NCBI RefSeq assembly: GCF_014303735.1
Contig: NZ_CP060296.1
Span: forward strand, 1,933,501-1,997,500
Length of the DNA: 64,000 nt
Source of the DNA: Variovorax sp. PAMC28562
Lineage (GTDB): Bacteria; Pseudomonadota; Gammaproteobacteria; Burkholderiales; Burkholderiaceae_C
Reading direction: 5' to 3'
Under the pieces are notes generated by a model. That model had not been told where the DNA came from. It was given only the letters and a program-made list of their open reading frames with translations, and did not search any database. Each line of letters begins with the position of its first letter. Positions within the stretch are counted from its first letter, which is position 1. A program made the position numbers and the translations under genes. Below are positions 45,788 through 55,153 of the stretch, in pieces.

Positions 45788-46714
45788 ATGAGAGCCTGCG
45801 TCGACATCGGCGGCACCAAGGTGGCCGTCAGTCTTTCTCCTTCCGCTGATGTGCCGTTGCTCGGCCGTCGCAGCGAACCCACGGCCCGGACCGGCAACAA
45901 CGACGCACTCGCGCTGCAAGTCATGCGGCTGATCGATGCGGTCTGTGCCGAGCAGGGCGTCGACCCGGCGTCGGTCAGCCGTGTCGGCGTGTCGACGACC
46001 GGCCCGTTCGAACTTCGCGACGGCAAGGTGGAGGTCGCCTCGCCCAACATTTGCGGCGGCATCGCTGGCCCATCAGGCGGCTTGCCCAATCAATGGATGA
46101 CGGCGTTGCTCGAAGCGCCGCTGGCCCAGCGCTTTGCCTATGTGCGCGTGGAGAACGATGCCGTGTCCGCCCTCGAAGCCGAGCGCCAGTGGGGCGCGCT
46201 CAAAGGCATCGACGATTGCGCCTACGTCACCTGGAGCACCGGTATCGGCGTCGGCTTGTGCGTTGGCGGGCGGGTACTGCGCGGCAAGAACGGCAACGCC
46301 GGCCACGCCGGCCACAGCTTCGTGGTCGACGACGCCAGCGGCGCGCTGTGCGGCTGCGGCAACGTCGGCGATGTCGAGGCGCTGATCGGCGGCAACTCGA
46401 TGGCGCGGCGCTTTCAACAATCGCCGGCCGACCTGTTCGCCGCTGCGGCCGCTGGCGAGACACATGCGCTGCACATCGTCGATGCGCAGTGCCGCGTGAT
46501 GGGCCGCATGCTCTACAACCTGATCGCAACGCTCGATCTGCAGCGCATCAGCCTGGGCGGCAGCGTGTTCTGGAACCACCGCGACTTCCTGCTGCCGCGC
46601 CTGCAGTCGGAGATCGCCGGCAAGCTGGTGCCGCTGACGCGCGGAGTGGAACTCGTGCCGGCGGGGCTGGGCGACAAGGTCGGGGATTACGGCGCGCTGG
46701 CGCTGCTGGACTGA
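45788..46714 (+). CDS. ROK-family sugar kinase
   Basis: 308 aa. N-terminal phosphate loop MRACVDIGGTKVAV, then VENDAVSALEAERQWG with the catalytic Asp, TGIGVGLCVGGRVLRGKNGNAGHAGH, and a zinc-region CGCGNVGDVEALIGG. The standard ROK pattern is CxCGxxGCxE; here the third Cys is Asp, so zinc binding may be altered. A glucose or N-acetyl-amino-sugar kinase is likely; the exact sugar is not readable. Upstream in-frame codons overlap the DUF2905 gene and were discarded in favour of ATG 45788. Confidence 0.83.
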   Translation: MRACVDIGGTKVAVSLSPSADVPLLGRRSEPTARTGNNDALALQVMRLIDAVCAEQGVDPASVSRVGVSTTGPFELRDGKVEVASPNICGGIAGPSGGLPNQWMTALLEAPLAQRFAYVRVENDAVSALEAERQWGALKGIDDCAYVTWSTGIGVGLCVGGRVLRGKNGNAGHAGHSFVVDDASGALCGCGNVGDVEALIGGNSMARRFQQSPADLFAAAAAGETHALHIVDAQCRVMGRMLYNLIATLDLQRISLGGSVFWNHRDFLLPRLQSEIAGKLVPLTRGVELVPAGLGDKVGDYGALALLD

Positions 46715-46777
46715 TCTATCTAGAAAATCGGGAGCCACCAAGGAGGCGAGGCAGGCCTCACGTGGTGCGCCTGCGCG

Positions 46778-47041
46778 TCAGGATGCGCGGCAGTTGCCGA
46801 AGTCGCAGCGCACCGCCAGGGTCTGCCCGCTGTTACAGGCCAACGTATAGCGCTCAAAGCCAGGGCCCTTTTCCACCAATGTCGCAAGCGGCATGGCGGC
46901 GCAACTGCGGGCCTTGGCAAGCTTTTCGGCGTTGTACGTGTCGACGCCCGTGCGACGGAACGACAGCGCGGGGTTCGGAGCCGGCGGGCGCCAAGTCACG
47001 GTAACGGAAGGATCTGCGTTCTCATAGCCGCAGCGAGCCAT
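46778..47041 (-). CDS. Small Cys-containing hypothetical protein
   Basis: 87 aa with five Cys residues (MARCGYE, ARSCAAM, LACNSG, RCDFGNC) and no signal peptide or membrane helix. It has a WRPPAPNPALSFRRTG stretch. I do not recognise a family. It lies 51 nt downstream of otsA on the same strand, convergent with the ROK gene. No strong ribosome site is visible, so its reality is only moderately supported. Confidence 0.45.
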   Translation of the reverse strand: MARCGYENADPSVTVTWRPPAPNPALSFRRTGVDTYNAEKLAKARSCAAMPLATLVEKGPGFERYTLACNSGQTLAVRCDFGNCRAS

Positions 47042-47092
47042 GTCGGTTGGCGCAGGTGATCGGGCCCAACCGCGCGGGATCTGGGTCGAAGC

Positions 47093-48478
47093 TCAGCCCT
47101 TGCCAGTCGCCTCGTTCAACGCCGCCAGAAAGCTGCGCCGCCACCAGTGGATGTCCTGCTCGCGAATGCGTGCCAGCAACTTCTGGTGCCGCTGCCGACG
47201 CTCTTCCAGCGGCATGTGCAGCGCCTGCTGCACCGTCTCTGCCGTGCCGTGCGTGTCGTACGGGTTGACCAGCAGCGCTTCCTTCAGCTGTTCTGCCGCC
47301 CCGGCAAAACGCGACAGCACCAGCACGCCGGGATCAGCGGGGTCTTGCGCTGCCACATATTCCTTGGCGACCAGGTTCATGCCATCGCGCAACGGCGTGA
47401 CCAGCCCGACGGCCGCTGCGCGGCACAGCCCCGGCACGCGCTTGCGCGCCACCATTCGGTGGATGTAGCGCACCGGCATCCAGTCGAGTTCGCCGTAGTC
47501 GCCGTTGATGGCACCGCACAGCGATTCGAGCTCGCGCCGGATGTCGGCGTAAGCGTCGACGCTCTCTCGTGTGGGCGAGGCGATCTGGATCAGCGTCGCG
47601 CTGCGGCGGTTCTCCGGGTAGTTGGCGAGCAGCTCCCGAAAGCTCCTCACCCGCTGTGGAATGCCTTTGGAGTAATCGAGCCGGTCGATGCCGAGCAAGA
47701 GGCGACGGCTCGAGTACTCGCGCTTCATCGTCTCGTACATCTCGCGGCCTTCCTTCGCATGCGTCAGCGCTGCGAACTCGTCCACGTCGATCCCGATGGG
47801 GAAGGCGCTGCAGCGCACCGTCTGCCCGAAAGCGCGGTACATGTCGTCGCCCAGCGCCTCGCCGTGCGCTTCGCCGATGACATAGCGCTCGAAGTGCTGG
47901 ACGTCCTGGTGGGTTTGCAACCCGATCAGATCGAAAGCGAAGAGCGACCGCACGAGCCACTCATGCTGCGGGATGGCCGCCATGATCTCTTGCGGAGGCA
48001 GCGGAATGTGCAGGAAGAAGCCCATGCGCTGCTTGCATCCCATGGCGCGCAGTTCAGCCGCCAGCGGAATCAGGTGGTAGTCGTGAATCCAGATGATGTC
48101 GTCCGGCTTCAACATCGGCATGACTTTGCGTGCGAACAGCTGGTTGACGCGCCGGTACCCGCCGATGAAGCCGGCGTCGAAATGCGCCAGGTCGAGCCGG
48201 TAATGGAACACCGGCCACAGCACATCGTTGCTGTAGCCGAGGTAATAGCTGTCGTGATCCTCGCGGCTGAGATCGATCATCGCGAGCGTGACCGGGCCGG
48301 CCTGCTGCTTGTGCACTTCGCCTTCGCCGGCCGTGCCGCCTTCGACGATGTGGCCGCTCCAGCCGAACCAGAGTCCGCCGGTCTGTTGCAACGATTCGCC
48401 GAGTGCGACCGCGAGGCCGCCGGCAGCGGGTTTCCGTGGGTCGGCCACGCGATTGGAAATGACGACGAGGCGACCCAT
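47093..48478 (-). CDS. otsA: Trehalose-6-phosphate synthase
   Basis: GT20 enzyme joining UDP-glucose and glucose-6-phosphate, 461 aa. The start MGRLVVISNRVADPRK holds the N-terminal Arg; GLWFGWSGH, WPVFHYR, IWIHDYHL, FFLHIPLPP, GIDRLDYSKGIPQR and RDGMNLVAKEYVA are the family's substrate-site motifs in order. ATG 48478 shares one base with the otsB stop (TGATG), so the two are translationally coupled. A longer frame to 48820 overlaps otsB and is a shadow. Confidence 0.95.
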   Translation of the reverse strand: MGRLVVISNRVADPRKPAAGGLAVALGESLQQTGGLWFGWSGHIVEGGTAGEGEVHKQQAGPVTLAMIDLSREDHDSYYLGYSNDVLWPVFHYRLDLAHFDAGFIGGYRRVNQLFARKVMPMLKPDDIIWIHDYHLIPLAAELRAMGCKQRMGFFLHIPLPPQEIMAAIPQHEWLVRSLFAFDLIGLQTHQDVQHFERYVIGEAHGEALGDDMYRAFGQTVRCSAFPIGIDVDEFAALTHAKEGREMYETMKREYSSRRLLLGIDRLDYSKGIPQRVRSFRELLANYPENRRSATLIQIASPTRESVDAYADIRRELESLCGAINGDYGELDWMPVRYIHRMVARKRVPGLCRAAAVGLVTPLRDGMNLVAKEYVAAQDPADPGVLVLSRFAGAAEQLKEALLVNPYDTHGTAETVQQALHMPLEERRQRHQKLLARIREQDIHWWRRSFLAALNEATGKG

Positions 48479-49227
48479 CAGCTGGCGTTCTTTGTTGGCT
48501 CGGCCAGCAGGTCGCGCGCCTGCACCAGCCACTCGTACACGGCGCGTGGCGAATCGAGTCGATGCAGCGCCTGACTCGGGCCCGAGCCCACCTTGATGGC
48601 GACACCGCCGAGCGGCTGCACGATGGCAAAGCCGGTCTCGTCCGTCGTGTCGTCGCCGGCGAAGACGGGCACGCGACCCGCAAACGGCGCCTCCCGCATG
48701 AAAGCGGTGATGGCAGTGCCCTTGTTGACGCCGGCTGGCTTCACCTCGAAGACGAATTTGCCGTGCAGCAGTTCGAACTGGGGCTGCCCATTGATAGCGC
48801 GCGCCATCGCATCGCGGCATACCGCTTCGAGCTGCGGCGCCATGCGGTAGTGCAGAGCGACCGCGGCATGTTTGCGTTCGACCAGCAGGCCTTCATGAAC
48901 CCGTGCCAGTTCGTTGGCGGATTCGAGAATCAACGTGAGATCGGGCGCGCGCTGCTCGTCGATATGGCCTTCGGCGCTGCGGCGCTGCACGCCATGCTCG
49001 CCAGCCGCTGGCAATCGCAATGGCGCAAGAAAGCGGTCGAGTACATCGATCTGTCGGCCCGACACCACCGCCAGCGCACCGCCGAGCAAGCCGTGCAGGT
49101 CGTGCAGCAACGGCACCAGCGCAGGCGGCACTTCGACCGCTTCGGGCGTGTCGGCGATGGCCACGAGCGTGCCGTCGAAATCGAGAAAGAGGGCGGCGTC
49201 TGGGGTAAGGCGAGGGGGTAACTGCAT
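48478..49227 (-). CDS. otsB: Trehalose-6-phosphate phosphatase
   Basis: HAD-superfamily enzyme completing trehalose synthesis, 249 aa. Motif I is FLDFDGTLVAI with the nucleophile Asp, motif II VVSGRQ, the substrate-binding stretch GEHGVQRR, and motif IV AGDDTTDETGF. It precedes otsA with a one-base overlap. The order otsB-otsA is that of many proteobacterial osmoprotection operons. The 91 nt to the upstream cca gene may hold the promoter. Confidence 0.93.
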   Translation of the reverse strand: MQLPPRLTPDAALFLDFDGTLVAIADTPEAVEVPPALVPLLHDLHGLLGGALAVVSGRQIDVLDRFLAPLRLPAAGEHGVQRRSAEGHIDEQRAPDLTLILESANELARVHEGLLVERKHAAVALHYRMAPQLEAVCRDAMARAINGQPQFELLHGKFVFEVKPAGVNKGTAITAFMREAPFAGRVPVFAGDDTTDETGFAIVQPLGGVAIKVGSGPSQALHRLDSPRAVYEWLVQARDLLAEPTKNAS

Positions 49228-49318
49228 CGCCTGTCACCTTAGCAGCAGCAAGGCTGCGGGCGCGTCGGTCAATGCCGCAAATCCCCGAGCAGGCTCCCAC
49301 GGCAGACGGTGACCGTGC

Positions 49319-50587
49319 TCAATCGACCGATGCGAGCGCTTCGCCGACGGCGACGATTCGTGCGCGGGCGATGGCCTCACCAATCTGCGGGCCGGTGGCA
49401 CCTGCCGCCTGCGCCTCTCGGGCGACGACGTCTGTTGCCACGCCAAGCGCGACGGCGAGGGCGTGGTTCAGCCGGTCGCGCGGCGAATAGGGCCGCTCTT
49501 CGAGTCCCAGCCGGCCGCGTGCATCGCACTCGCACGCCAGCAGGGCCTGGTCGAAGCGGCCCGGCTTGCGAAAGGCATCGCAGCGCTCCAGCAGCCGCAC
49601 GACCGAAGCCGCGTTCAGTTCACCGCTGCGGTGAATGTTGCCGTGCTCGCGCGCCACCACATCGGCCAGCTCGCGCAGTTCGACCGGCACCCGCCAGCGG
49701 TCGCACACGGCCCGCAGCAATTTGGCGCTGCGCTGTTCGTGGCCGATGTGGCGCGGCAGCACGTCGACCGCTGTCGTGCCTTTGCCGAGGTCGTGCGTGA
49801 GGCAGGCGAAGCGCACGGCCAGCGGTGCCTCGAGCCGCGCGCTCATGTCGAGCACCATCATCAAGTGCACGCCGGTGTCGACTTCAGGATGATGTGCGAC
49901 GGGTTGCGGCACGCCCCACAGGCGATCGACTTCAGGCAGCAGCACGGCGAGCGCGCCGCACTCGCGAAGCACCTCGAACATGCGCGAAGGCGTGCGCTCC
50001 ATCAGGCCGCGCGCCAGCTCTTGCCAAACCCGTTCGGGCACCAGCGCGTCGACCTCGCCAGCGGAGACCATCTCGCACATCAAGGCCATCGTCTCGGGTG
50101 CGATGGTGAAGTCTGAGAAGCGGGCAGCGAAACGGGCCACACGGAGGATGCGCACCGGGTCTTCGCGGAACGCGTCGGTCACGTGCCGCAGCACCTTGTC
50201 TCGCAGGTCGCGCTGGCCGTTGAAGGGGTCGACGAGCGCCTCGATGCGGAGATCGGCAAGGTGTGCCGCGTCGGCTTGCCCGGCGGCAAGTGCGATCGCG
50301 TTGATCGTCAAATCGCGGCGCGCCAGATCCTGTTCGAGCGTGACGTCGGGCGAGGCGTGTACGACGAAGCCGCGGTAGCCCGGCGCGCTCTTGCGCTCGG
50401 TGCGGGCCAGTGCGTACTCCTCGTGCGTTTCGGGGTGCAGAAACACCGGGAAGTCACGGCCGACCGGGATGTAGCGCAACCCCGCCATCTCTTCGGGCGT
50501 GCTGCCCACGACCAGCCAGTCGCGGTCGCCGCCGGGCCGGCCGAGCAGAGCATCGCGGATCGCACCGCCGACGAGATAAGTTTGCAT
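49319..50587 (-). CDS. cca: CCA-adding tRNA nucleotidyltransferase
   Basis: 422 aa. It adds or repairs the 3' CCA of tRNAs. N-terminal head: YLVGGAIRDALLG and DRDWLVVGSTPEEM, with the two metal Asp of the DxD-like motif, then RRDLTINAIAL and the DPFNGQRDLRDKVLRHVTDAFREDPVRILRVARFAARF block. The C-terminal half includes an HD-type region (FACLTHDLGKG, with His-Asp), indicating the bifunctional type with 2',3'-cyclic phosphodiesterase/phosphatase activity. ATG 50587 is supported by the MQTYLVGG start. Confidence 0.95.
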   Translation of the reverse strand: MQTYLVGGAIRDALLGRPGGDRDWLVVGSTPEEMAGLRYIPVGRDFPVFLHPETHEEYALARTERKSAPGYRGFVVHASPDVTLEQDLARRDLTINAIALAAGQADAAHLADLRIEALVDPFNGQRDLRDKVLRHVTDAFREDPVRILRVARFAARFSDFTIAPETMALMCEMVSAGEVDALVPERVWQELARGLMERTPSRMFEVLRECGALAVLLPEVDRLWGVPQPVAHHPEVDTGVHLMMVLDMSARLEAPLAVRFACLTHDLGKGTTAVDVLPRHIGHEQRSAKLLRAVCDRWRVPVELRELADVVAREHGNIHRSGELNAASVVRLLERCDAFRKPGRFDQALLACECDARGRLGLEERPYSPRDRLNHALAVALGVATDVVAREAQAAGATGPQIGEAIARARIVAVGEALASVD

Positions 50588-50627
50588 CCTGCGAGTTTAG
50601 GCAGGCGCTCGCGCCCTCAGCACTCCC

Positions 50628-51311
50628 TCAGCGCGCAGTACGGTAGGGCTCTTCGAAAGCGAGGAAGTCTTCTTCCACGAGCGCGTCGTCGATCCATGCC
50701 TTGACGCCTGGCAGCGCTTGCACGTGCTCGATGTAGTCGGTGACCGATTCGGGCACCGGCAGGCCGTAAGTCTTGATGCGCGAGCCGATCGGCGCGAAGT
50801 ACGCGTCGGCGATAGTGAAGTGGCCGAACAACATGGGGCCGCCGTGGCGTTCGAGCAGGCCGGTCCACATCTGCACGATGCGGTCGAGGTCGCCCTTGAC
50901 GGTCGGCTCGTCGCGCATGAGCCTTGCGCCGACTTCGGGCAGCGACGCCTCGATGTTCATGACGCAATGGCCGCGCAGTCCGCCAAAGCCCGAGTGCATT
51001 TCGGCGCAGACGCTGCGAGCCCGCGCGCGGTCGTTGGCGAGCCGTGGCCACAGCGCCTTTTCAGGGAAGGTTTCGGCCAGGTATTCGGCGATGGCCAGCG
51101 TGTCCCACACCACCAGTTCGCCGTCGACCAGCACCGGCACGCGCGCTGCAGGATTGAGCGCGCCAATGGCGTTCTTGAAATGCGATCCGCGGTCGAATGA
51201 ATCGAAGCGGACCATGACCTCGTCGAACGGAATGCCGGCCTGCTTCATCAGGACCCAGGGCCGCATCGACCAGGACGAGTAGTTCTTGTTGCCGACGTAG
51301 AGTTTGCGCAT
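50628..51311 (-). CDS. Glutathione S-transferase family protein
   Basis: 227 aa. A thioredoxin-fold N-terminus (KLYVGNKNYSSWSMRPWVLMKQAG) with VPVLVDGELVVWDTLAIAEYLAE, the glutathione-binding cis-Pro and DTL loop, and an all-helical C-terminal domain (GGPMLFGHFTIADAYFAPIG). The substrate is unknown; SSWSMRP is seen in beta/zeta-like GSTs. ATG 51311 is preferred since GAAGG lies at an ideal distance; ATG 51329 is possible. It follows the lytic transglycosylase gene by 22 nt. Confidence 0.87.
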   Translation of the reverse strand: MRKLYVGNKNYSSWSMRPWVLMKQAGIPFDEVMVRFDSFDRGSHFKNAIGALNPAARVPVLVDGELVVWDTLAIAEYLAETFPEKALWPRLANDRARARSVCAEMHSGFGGLRGHCVMNIEASLPEVGARLMRDEPTVKGDLDRIVQMWTGLLERHGGPMLFGHFTIADAYFAPIGSRIKTYGLPVPESVTDYIEHVQALPGVKAWIDDALVEEDFLAFEEPYRTAR

Positions 51312-51333
51312 AAAGCCTTCGGTGGTCATCGAT

Positions 51334-53367
51334 TCAGGGCAGGTCCTTGACTGGCTCCGGCACACGTTCGTCGCGCGGTCCGATGATGCCCAGCCGCGCC
51401 TTCAAAGACTGCGGCTGACCGGTCAACAACGCGGCGTAATTCGTGGTGTTGGCCAGTACCTTCTTCACGTAGTCGCGTGTCTCGGTGAAGGGCACGTTCT
51501 CGGCCCAGATGGCGGCGTCCATGGTCGGTCCGTTGCGCCAGCTGCGCGGCCGGCCGGGGCCTGCGTTGTAGGCCGCCGCGGCCAGTGCCATCGAGCCGCT
51601 GAAGTCATCGAGCGCGAGCTTCAGGTAGTTGGTGCCGATGGTGATGTTGGTGTCGCGGTCGTTGAGCTGGCCAGGCGTGAAGCCGGCCATGCCGATCTTG
51701 TTGGCGGTCCACTTGGCGGTGGCCGGCATCACCTGCATCAGGCCCGAGGCGCCGACGCCCGATCGCGCGTCCATGATGAAGCGGCTCTCTTGCCGGATCA
51801 GACCGTAAACGTAAGCCGGGTCGAGGCCGATCTCCTGGCTCTTGCGTATCACGGTGTCATGAAACGGCATCGGAAAACGTTGGTCCACATCGATCACGCC
51901 CTTGGTGCGCTCGCTGGTGTTGATGCAGCGGTCCCACACCTCGCGTTGGCAGGCCAGGTCTGCGGCTGCCAGCAGCGCGCGGTCGTCCATGCCGCCTTTG
52001 TCGTGCAGGTTGGTCGCGTAATTCCACTCGCGGGTGCCTTCGGGGCGAAGGCCCGTTGCGATGGCGTAGAGCGCGCGGTTCAACGCGGGGTTGGCGCGGG
52101 CCGCGGCTTTTTCTTCGGGCGTGAGCGGCGATGGACGGGTCGGCACTGCGGCGCGTTGACCGAGCTCTTCGAGCGCCAGCAGTTCGTAAAAGCCACGCGT
52201 GCCTGCAATGGTGTTGTAGAGCATGCTGGCCTGGGCCTTGTTCTGCTCGCCCCCCAGGGCAGTAAGCGCACGGGCTTTCCAATAGACCCAGGTCGGATCA
52301 AGCTGCGCTTCTTCGCTCATCGCATTGACGGCGATCTGCACGTCTTTCCATTGCGCGTTGCGAAGCGCTGCGCGCACCTTCCATCCGAGCATGTCGTCGG
52401 AGAGGTCGCTGTTCTTCGTCACGTTGGCAAAGTAGCTGTTCGCCAGCGGCGAAAGCTTGCTGGCAGCTTGCCGGCCGATCGCGCCCCATAGCCAGTTGCG
52501 CTCTTCGGGCGACAACATCGGCCCCCATTTGCTGTCGAGTTGCGCCGCGGCCATTTCCGGATCGGCGATGGCAGTCTTGATGAGCGCCAACACCACCAGT
52601 TCCTTGCGCGACTTGGCGGCGACGAAGGCGCGTCCGATCAGGAACTTGGGCGCGCTGGCATTCAGCTCGTCGAACAGCGGCACCGCGTCGGGCGCCACCA
52701 GATTGACGGCGTTGCGCGCGGCCTGCGGGCGATTGGCTTCGATCGAGAGCCGAGCTTTCTTCCAGGCGTCGTTCGGCGACATCAAGCGCGCCGAGATCAT
52801 GCGGTCGGCAGCGGTGAGGCAACCATCGTCGGCGTCGCGCTGGGCCAGCCAGCTCTTGCGAACCAGGTCCGCTTGCTCTTGCGTCGGCGCACCGGTCCGG
52901 GCCAGGCTCGACAGGATGGCATAGCAGCGCACCTGCGCGTCGTCGCCCATTCGATAGGAGGGATGCATGCCGGCGACGCCGTCCCAGTCGCGACGTTGCC
53001 CGAGCACCAGCAGCCAGTCATTGCGCAACCGGTCTTCTTGATAAGTGCCGGCGTAGCGAGTCAGAAAGTCTTGCACCTCGAGCGGGCTGGCCTCTTGGAG
53101 GCGCGCCTTGAGTTCCCAATAAGCAGCCCACGGTTCGAGCGCGCTGCCGCGGGCTTGCGGCAGCAAGGCGGTGAGGCGGCCCTTGTCTCCACGTTGAAAC
53201 GCCTGCTTCATTTGCAGCATGACGTCGTCGTTGCCGGTTTGGGCGCAAGCCGGTTGCAGCACGGCAGCGAGTGCGAGCACAACGGCCGAACCTGCAACAG
53301 AAATCGCGACGGAAGAAGAGGAACGCGGGCGCAAGCGTAGGGGTGCCAAAATGCTTCGAAACTGCAT
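51334..53367 (-). CDS. slt: Soluble lytic murein transglycosylase
   Basis: Periplasmic enzyme cutting peptidoglycan to 1,6-anhydro-muropeptides, 677 aa. A signal peptide ends near PACAQ; a long alpha-superhelical U-domain (to about residue 470) is followed by the SLT domain with YGLIRQESRFIMDARSGVGASGLMQVMPATA, where the Glu of QESRF is catalytic, and YNAGPGRPRSWR. Its products are substrates of AmpD, also in this window. ATG 53367 fits the signal peptide and lies only 9 nt from the divergent cyclo-ligase start, so the promoters must sit inside the opposing genes. Confidence 0.93.
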   Translation of the reverse strand: MQFRSILAPLRLRPRSSSSVAISVAGSAVVLALAAVLQPACAQTGNDDVMLQMKQAFQRGDKGRLTALLPQARGSALEPWAAYWELKARLQEASPLEVQDFLTRYAGTYQEDRLRNDWLLVLGQRRDWDGVAGMHPSYRMGDDAQVRCYAILSSLARTGAPTQEQADLVRKSWLAQRDADDGCLTAADRMISARLMSPNDAWKKARLSIEANRPQAARNAVNLVAPDAVPLFDELNASAPKFLIGRAFVAAKSRKELVVLALIKTAIADPEMAAAQLDSKWGPMLSPEERNWLWGAIGRQAASKLSPLANSYFANVTKNSDLSDDMLGWKVRAALRNAQWKDVQIAVNAMSEEAQLDPTWVYWKARALTALGGEQNKAQASMLYNTIAGTRGFYELLALEELGQRAAVPTRPSPLTPEEKAAARANPALNRALYAIATGLRPEGTREWNYATNLHDKGGMDDRALLAAADLACQREVWDRCINTSERTKGVIDVDQRFPMPFHDTVIRKSQEIGLDPAYVYGLIRQESRFIMDARSGVGASGLMQVMPATAKWTANKIGMAGFTPGQLNDRDTNITIGTNYLKLALDDFSGSMALAAAAYNAGPGRPRSWRNGPTMDAAIWAENVPFTETRDYVKKVLANTTNYAALLTGQPQSLKARLGIIGPRDERVPEPVKDLP

Positions 53368-53376
53368 AGCGGGATT

Positions 53377-54006
53377 ATGGACAAAGCACACGATGGAAAC
53401 GCCGGAGAAAACCGGTCGGAAACGGCTGCATTTCTCAAAGCGCAGTTGCGCGCAGCCTTGATCGAACAACGTCTGGCCTTGCCCGATCGGCTACAGCGCG
53501 CCGATCTTTTGCAGCGCGTGATGCGCATCTGGCTGGTCGGAAGGCCCGACACCGTCATCGGCGCCTACTGGCCGATCAAGGGTGAGTTCGACCCGTTGCC
53601 GGCACTGCATCGCTGGAAAGAAGACGGCGAACTGCTCGATGAACCGCATCGCCGCCGCATCGGCCTGCCGGTGGTCGACCGTGTGCACAAGACGCTGACT
53701 TTTCACTCGTGGTACCCAGGCTGCCCGATGGAAAACGATGCTTACGACATCCCTAAGCCGAAAGACACGGAGATGATCGTGCCGACGCTGCTCTTCGTGC
53801 CCTGCCTCGGCTACAGCGCGGGCGGCTATCGGCTGGGTTACGGTGGTGGCTTCTACGACCGCACGCTGGCGACGCTGCAGCCGCGGCCGTTCACGGTGGG
53901 ACTCGGCTTCACGCAAGGTTTCCTGGACGACCTGGAGCCCGAGGCCCATGACGTGCCGCTCGATGCCATCCTGAACGATAACGGCGTGGTCTGGCCAGTC
54001 GGCTGA
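53377..54006 (+). CDS. 5-formyltetrahydrofolate cyclo-ligase
   Basis: 209 aa. It converts 5-formyl-THF to 5,10-methenyl-THF with ATP. Family features: an N-terminal basic helical region (FLKAQLRAALIEQRLALP), GAYWPIKGEFDP, and the signature LGYSAGGYRLGYGGGFYDRTL that binds ATP phosphates. It is called Fau, YgfA or MTHFS in other species. It is divergent from slt and convergent with the LysR gene. Confidence 0.93.
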   Translation: MDKAHDGNAGENRSETAAFLKAQLRAALIEQRLALPDRLQRADLLQRVMRIWLVGRPDTVIGAYWPIKGEFDPLPALHRWKEDGELLDEPHRRRIGLPVVDRVHKTLTFHSWYPGCPMENDAYDIPKPKDTEMIVPTLLFVPCLGYSAGGYRLGYGGGFYDRTLATLQPRPFTVGLGFTQGFLDDLEPEAHDVPLDAILNDNGVVWPVG

Positions 54007-54034
54007 AGCCGAATCGAAAGCCCCGGCCGACGCT

Positions 54035-55018
54035 CTAATCGATGTAGTCGACGGTGTCCGGGTCAGGCGCTTCACCGATGACACCGCGCGTCGTGGCGGC
54101 CTGCAGCTCCAGCCATTCGCAAAACGCCTTGATCTCCGGACGCATCGCATTGCGTGGCCCGACGATCAGCCAGTAGGCCATCGGTGAGTCCATGCGGTGT
54201 TGCGGCAGCACCTCGACGAGATCGCCGTTGGCCAGACTTTCGGAAATGAGCGAGCTGCGCGCCAGCACCAGCCCCTGGCCGGTCAGCGCGGCTTGCACCA
54301 TCTGGTAGGCGTAGTTGAAGTAGAGCCAGCGCTTGGGTTGCGCGCGGTCGAGCCCGTGTACTTCGAACCAGCGGCGCCAGGTCAGCCATTCGAGGTGCGT
54401 GCGGTGCGCATCGCCAGCTTCGATCAGCGCAAAGCGCGCGATGTCTGCGGGCGTCTTGATGGGCGCTCCGCTCTTGATGAGCCAGGGGCTGGCGACCGGT
54501 GTCAGCGTTTCGCCAAAAAGCCGTATCGATCCCGCGGGCATGTGGGCGCCCGTGCCATAGCGCAACGCCATGTCGACGTCGGCCACTTCGAGATCGACCG
54601 CCGTGTCGCTGGCGTCGATGCGGATGTCGATATCAGGATGGTCGCGCTGAAAGGCTTCGAGCCGGGGGATAAGCCACATCGAGGCGAACGAGGCGAAAGT
54701 GGTGAGCGACACGCTTTTGCGTCCCGCGCTTTGCCGGATCTGCCGCACCGCGCCGTCGATGCGCGGCAACGATTGCTGAACCGACAGCAGCAGCTGCGCG
54801 CCGGCACTCGTCAGCTCGACGGCGCGTGTATGGCGCAGGAACAGACTCACCCCCACTTCTTCTTCGAGCGCCTGAATTTGCCGGCTCACAGCGGATTGCG
54901 TCAGTGCCATCTCTTCGGCGGCGGCACGAAAGTTGAGGTGCCGCGCCACGGCTTCGAAGGCGCGCAGATTGCCTGCCGAAATCGGCCGGGAGCGCAGATG
55001 CGTTTGGGAATGCTGCAT
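54035..55018 (-). CDS. LysR-family transcriptional regulator, GcvA-like
   Basis: 327 aa. The N-terminal winged helix (LRAFEAVARHLNFRAAAEEMALTQSAVSRQIQALEEEVGVSLFLRH) is followed by the substrate-binding domain with FASMWLIPRLEAFQRDHPDIDIRI, which resembles the GcvA/AmpR branch. It is divergent from a DUF2917 gene across about 135 nt holding an inverted repeat, the usual layout in which a LysR protein controls itself and its neighbour. The effector is unknown. Confidence 0.9.
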   Translation of the reverse strand: MQHSQTHLRSRPISAGNLRAFEAVARHLNFRAAAEEMALTQSAVSRQIQALEEEVGVSLFLRHTRAVELTSAGAQLLLSVQQSLPRIDGAVRQIRQSAGRKSVSLTTFASFASMWLIPRLEAFQRDHPDIDIRIDASDTAVDLEVADVDMALRYGTGAHMPAGSIRLFGETLTPVASPWLIKSGAPIKTPADIARFALIEAGDAHRTHLEWLTWRRWFEVHGLDRAQPKRWLYFNYAYQMVQAALTGQGLVLARSSLISESLANGDLVEVLPQHRMDSPMAYWLIVGPRNAMRPEIKAFCEWLELQAATTRGVIGEAPDPDTVDYID

Positions 55019-55030
55019 ATCGATTGATGC

Positions 55031-55061
55031 GAAAACGGAATCAATAGGCTACCGCGTTTTC
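55031..55061. promoter_or_regulatory. Possible LysR operator between the divergent genes
   Basis: gaaaacg (55031-55037) and cgttttc (55055-55061) form a perfect 7 bp inverted repeat with a 17 nt spacer, just upstream of the LysR start and 93 nt before DUF2917. Its position suits LysR autoregulation; the spacer is longer than the classical T-N11-A core. Confidence 0.35.
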
Positions 55062-55153
55062 ATTGGACCGCCAACGGAGCAAAGGAGATCATTCATTCCC
55101 GAATCGCGCTATTGATGTCAAGGCGCTTCGGCAACACCGTTCAGGAGAACACC

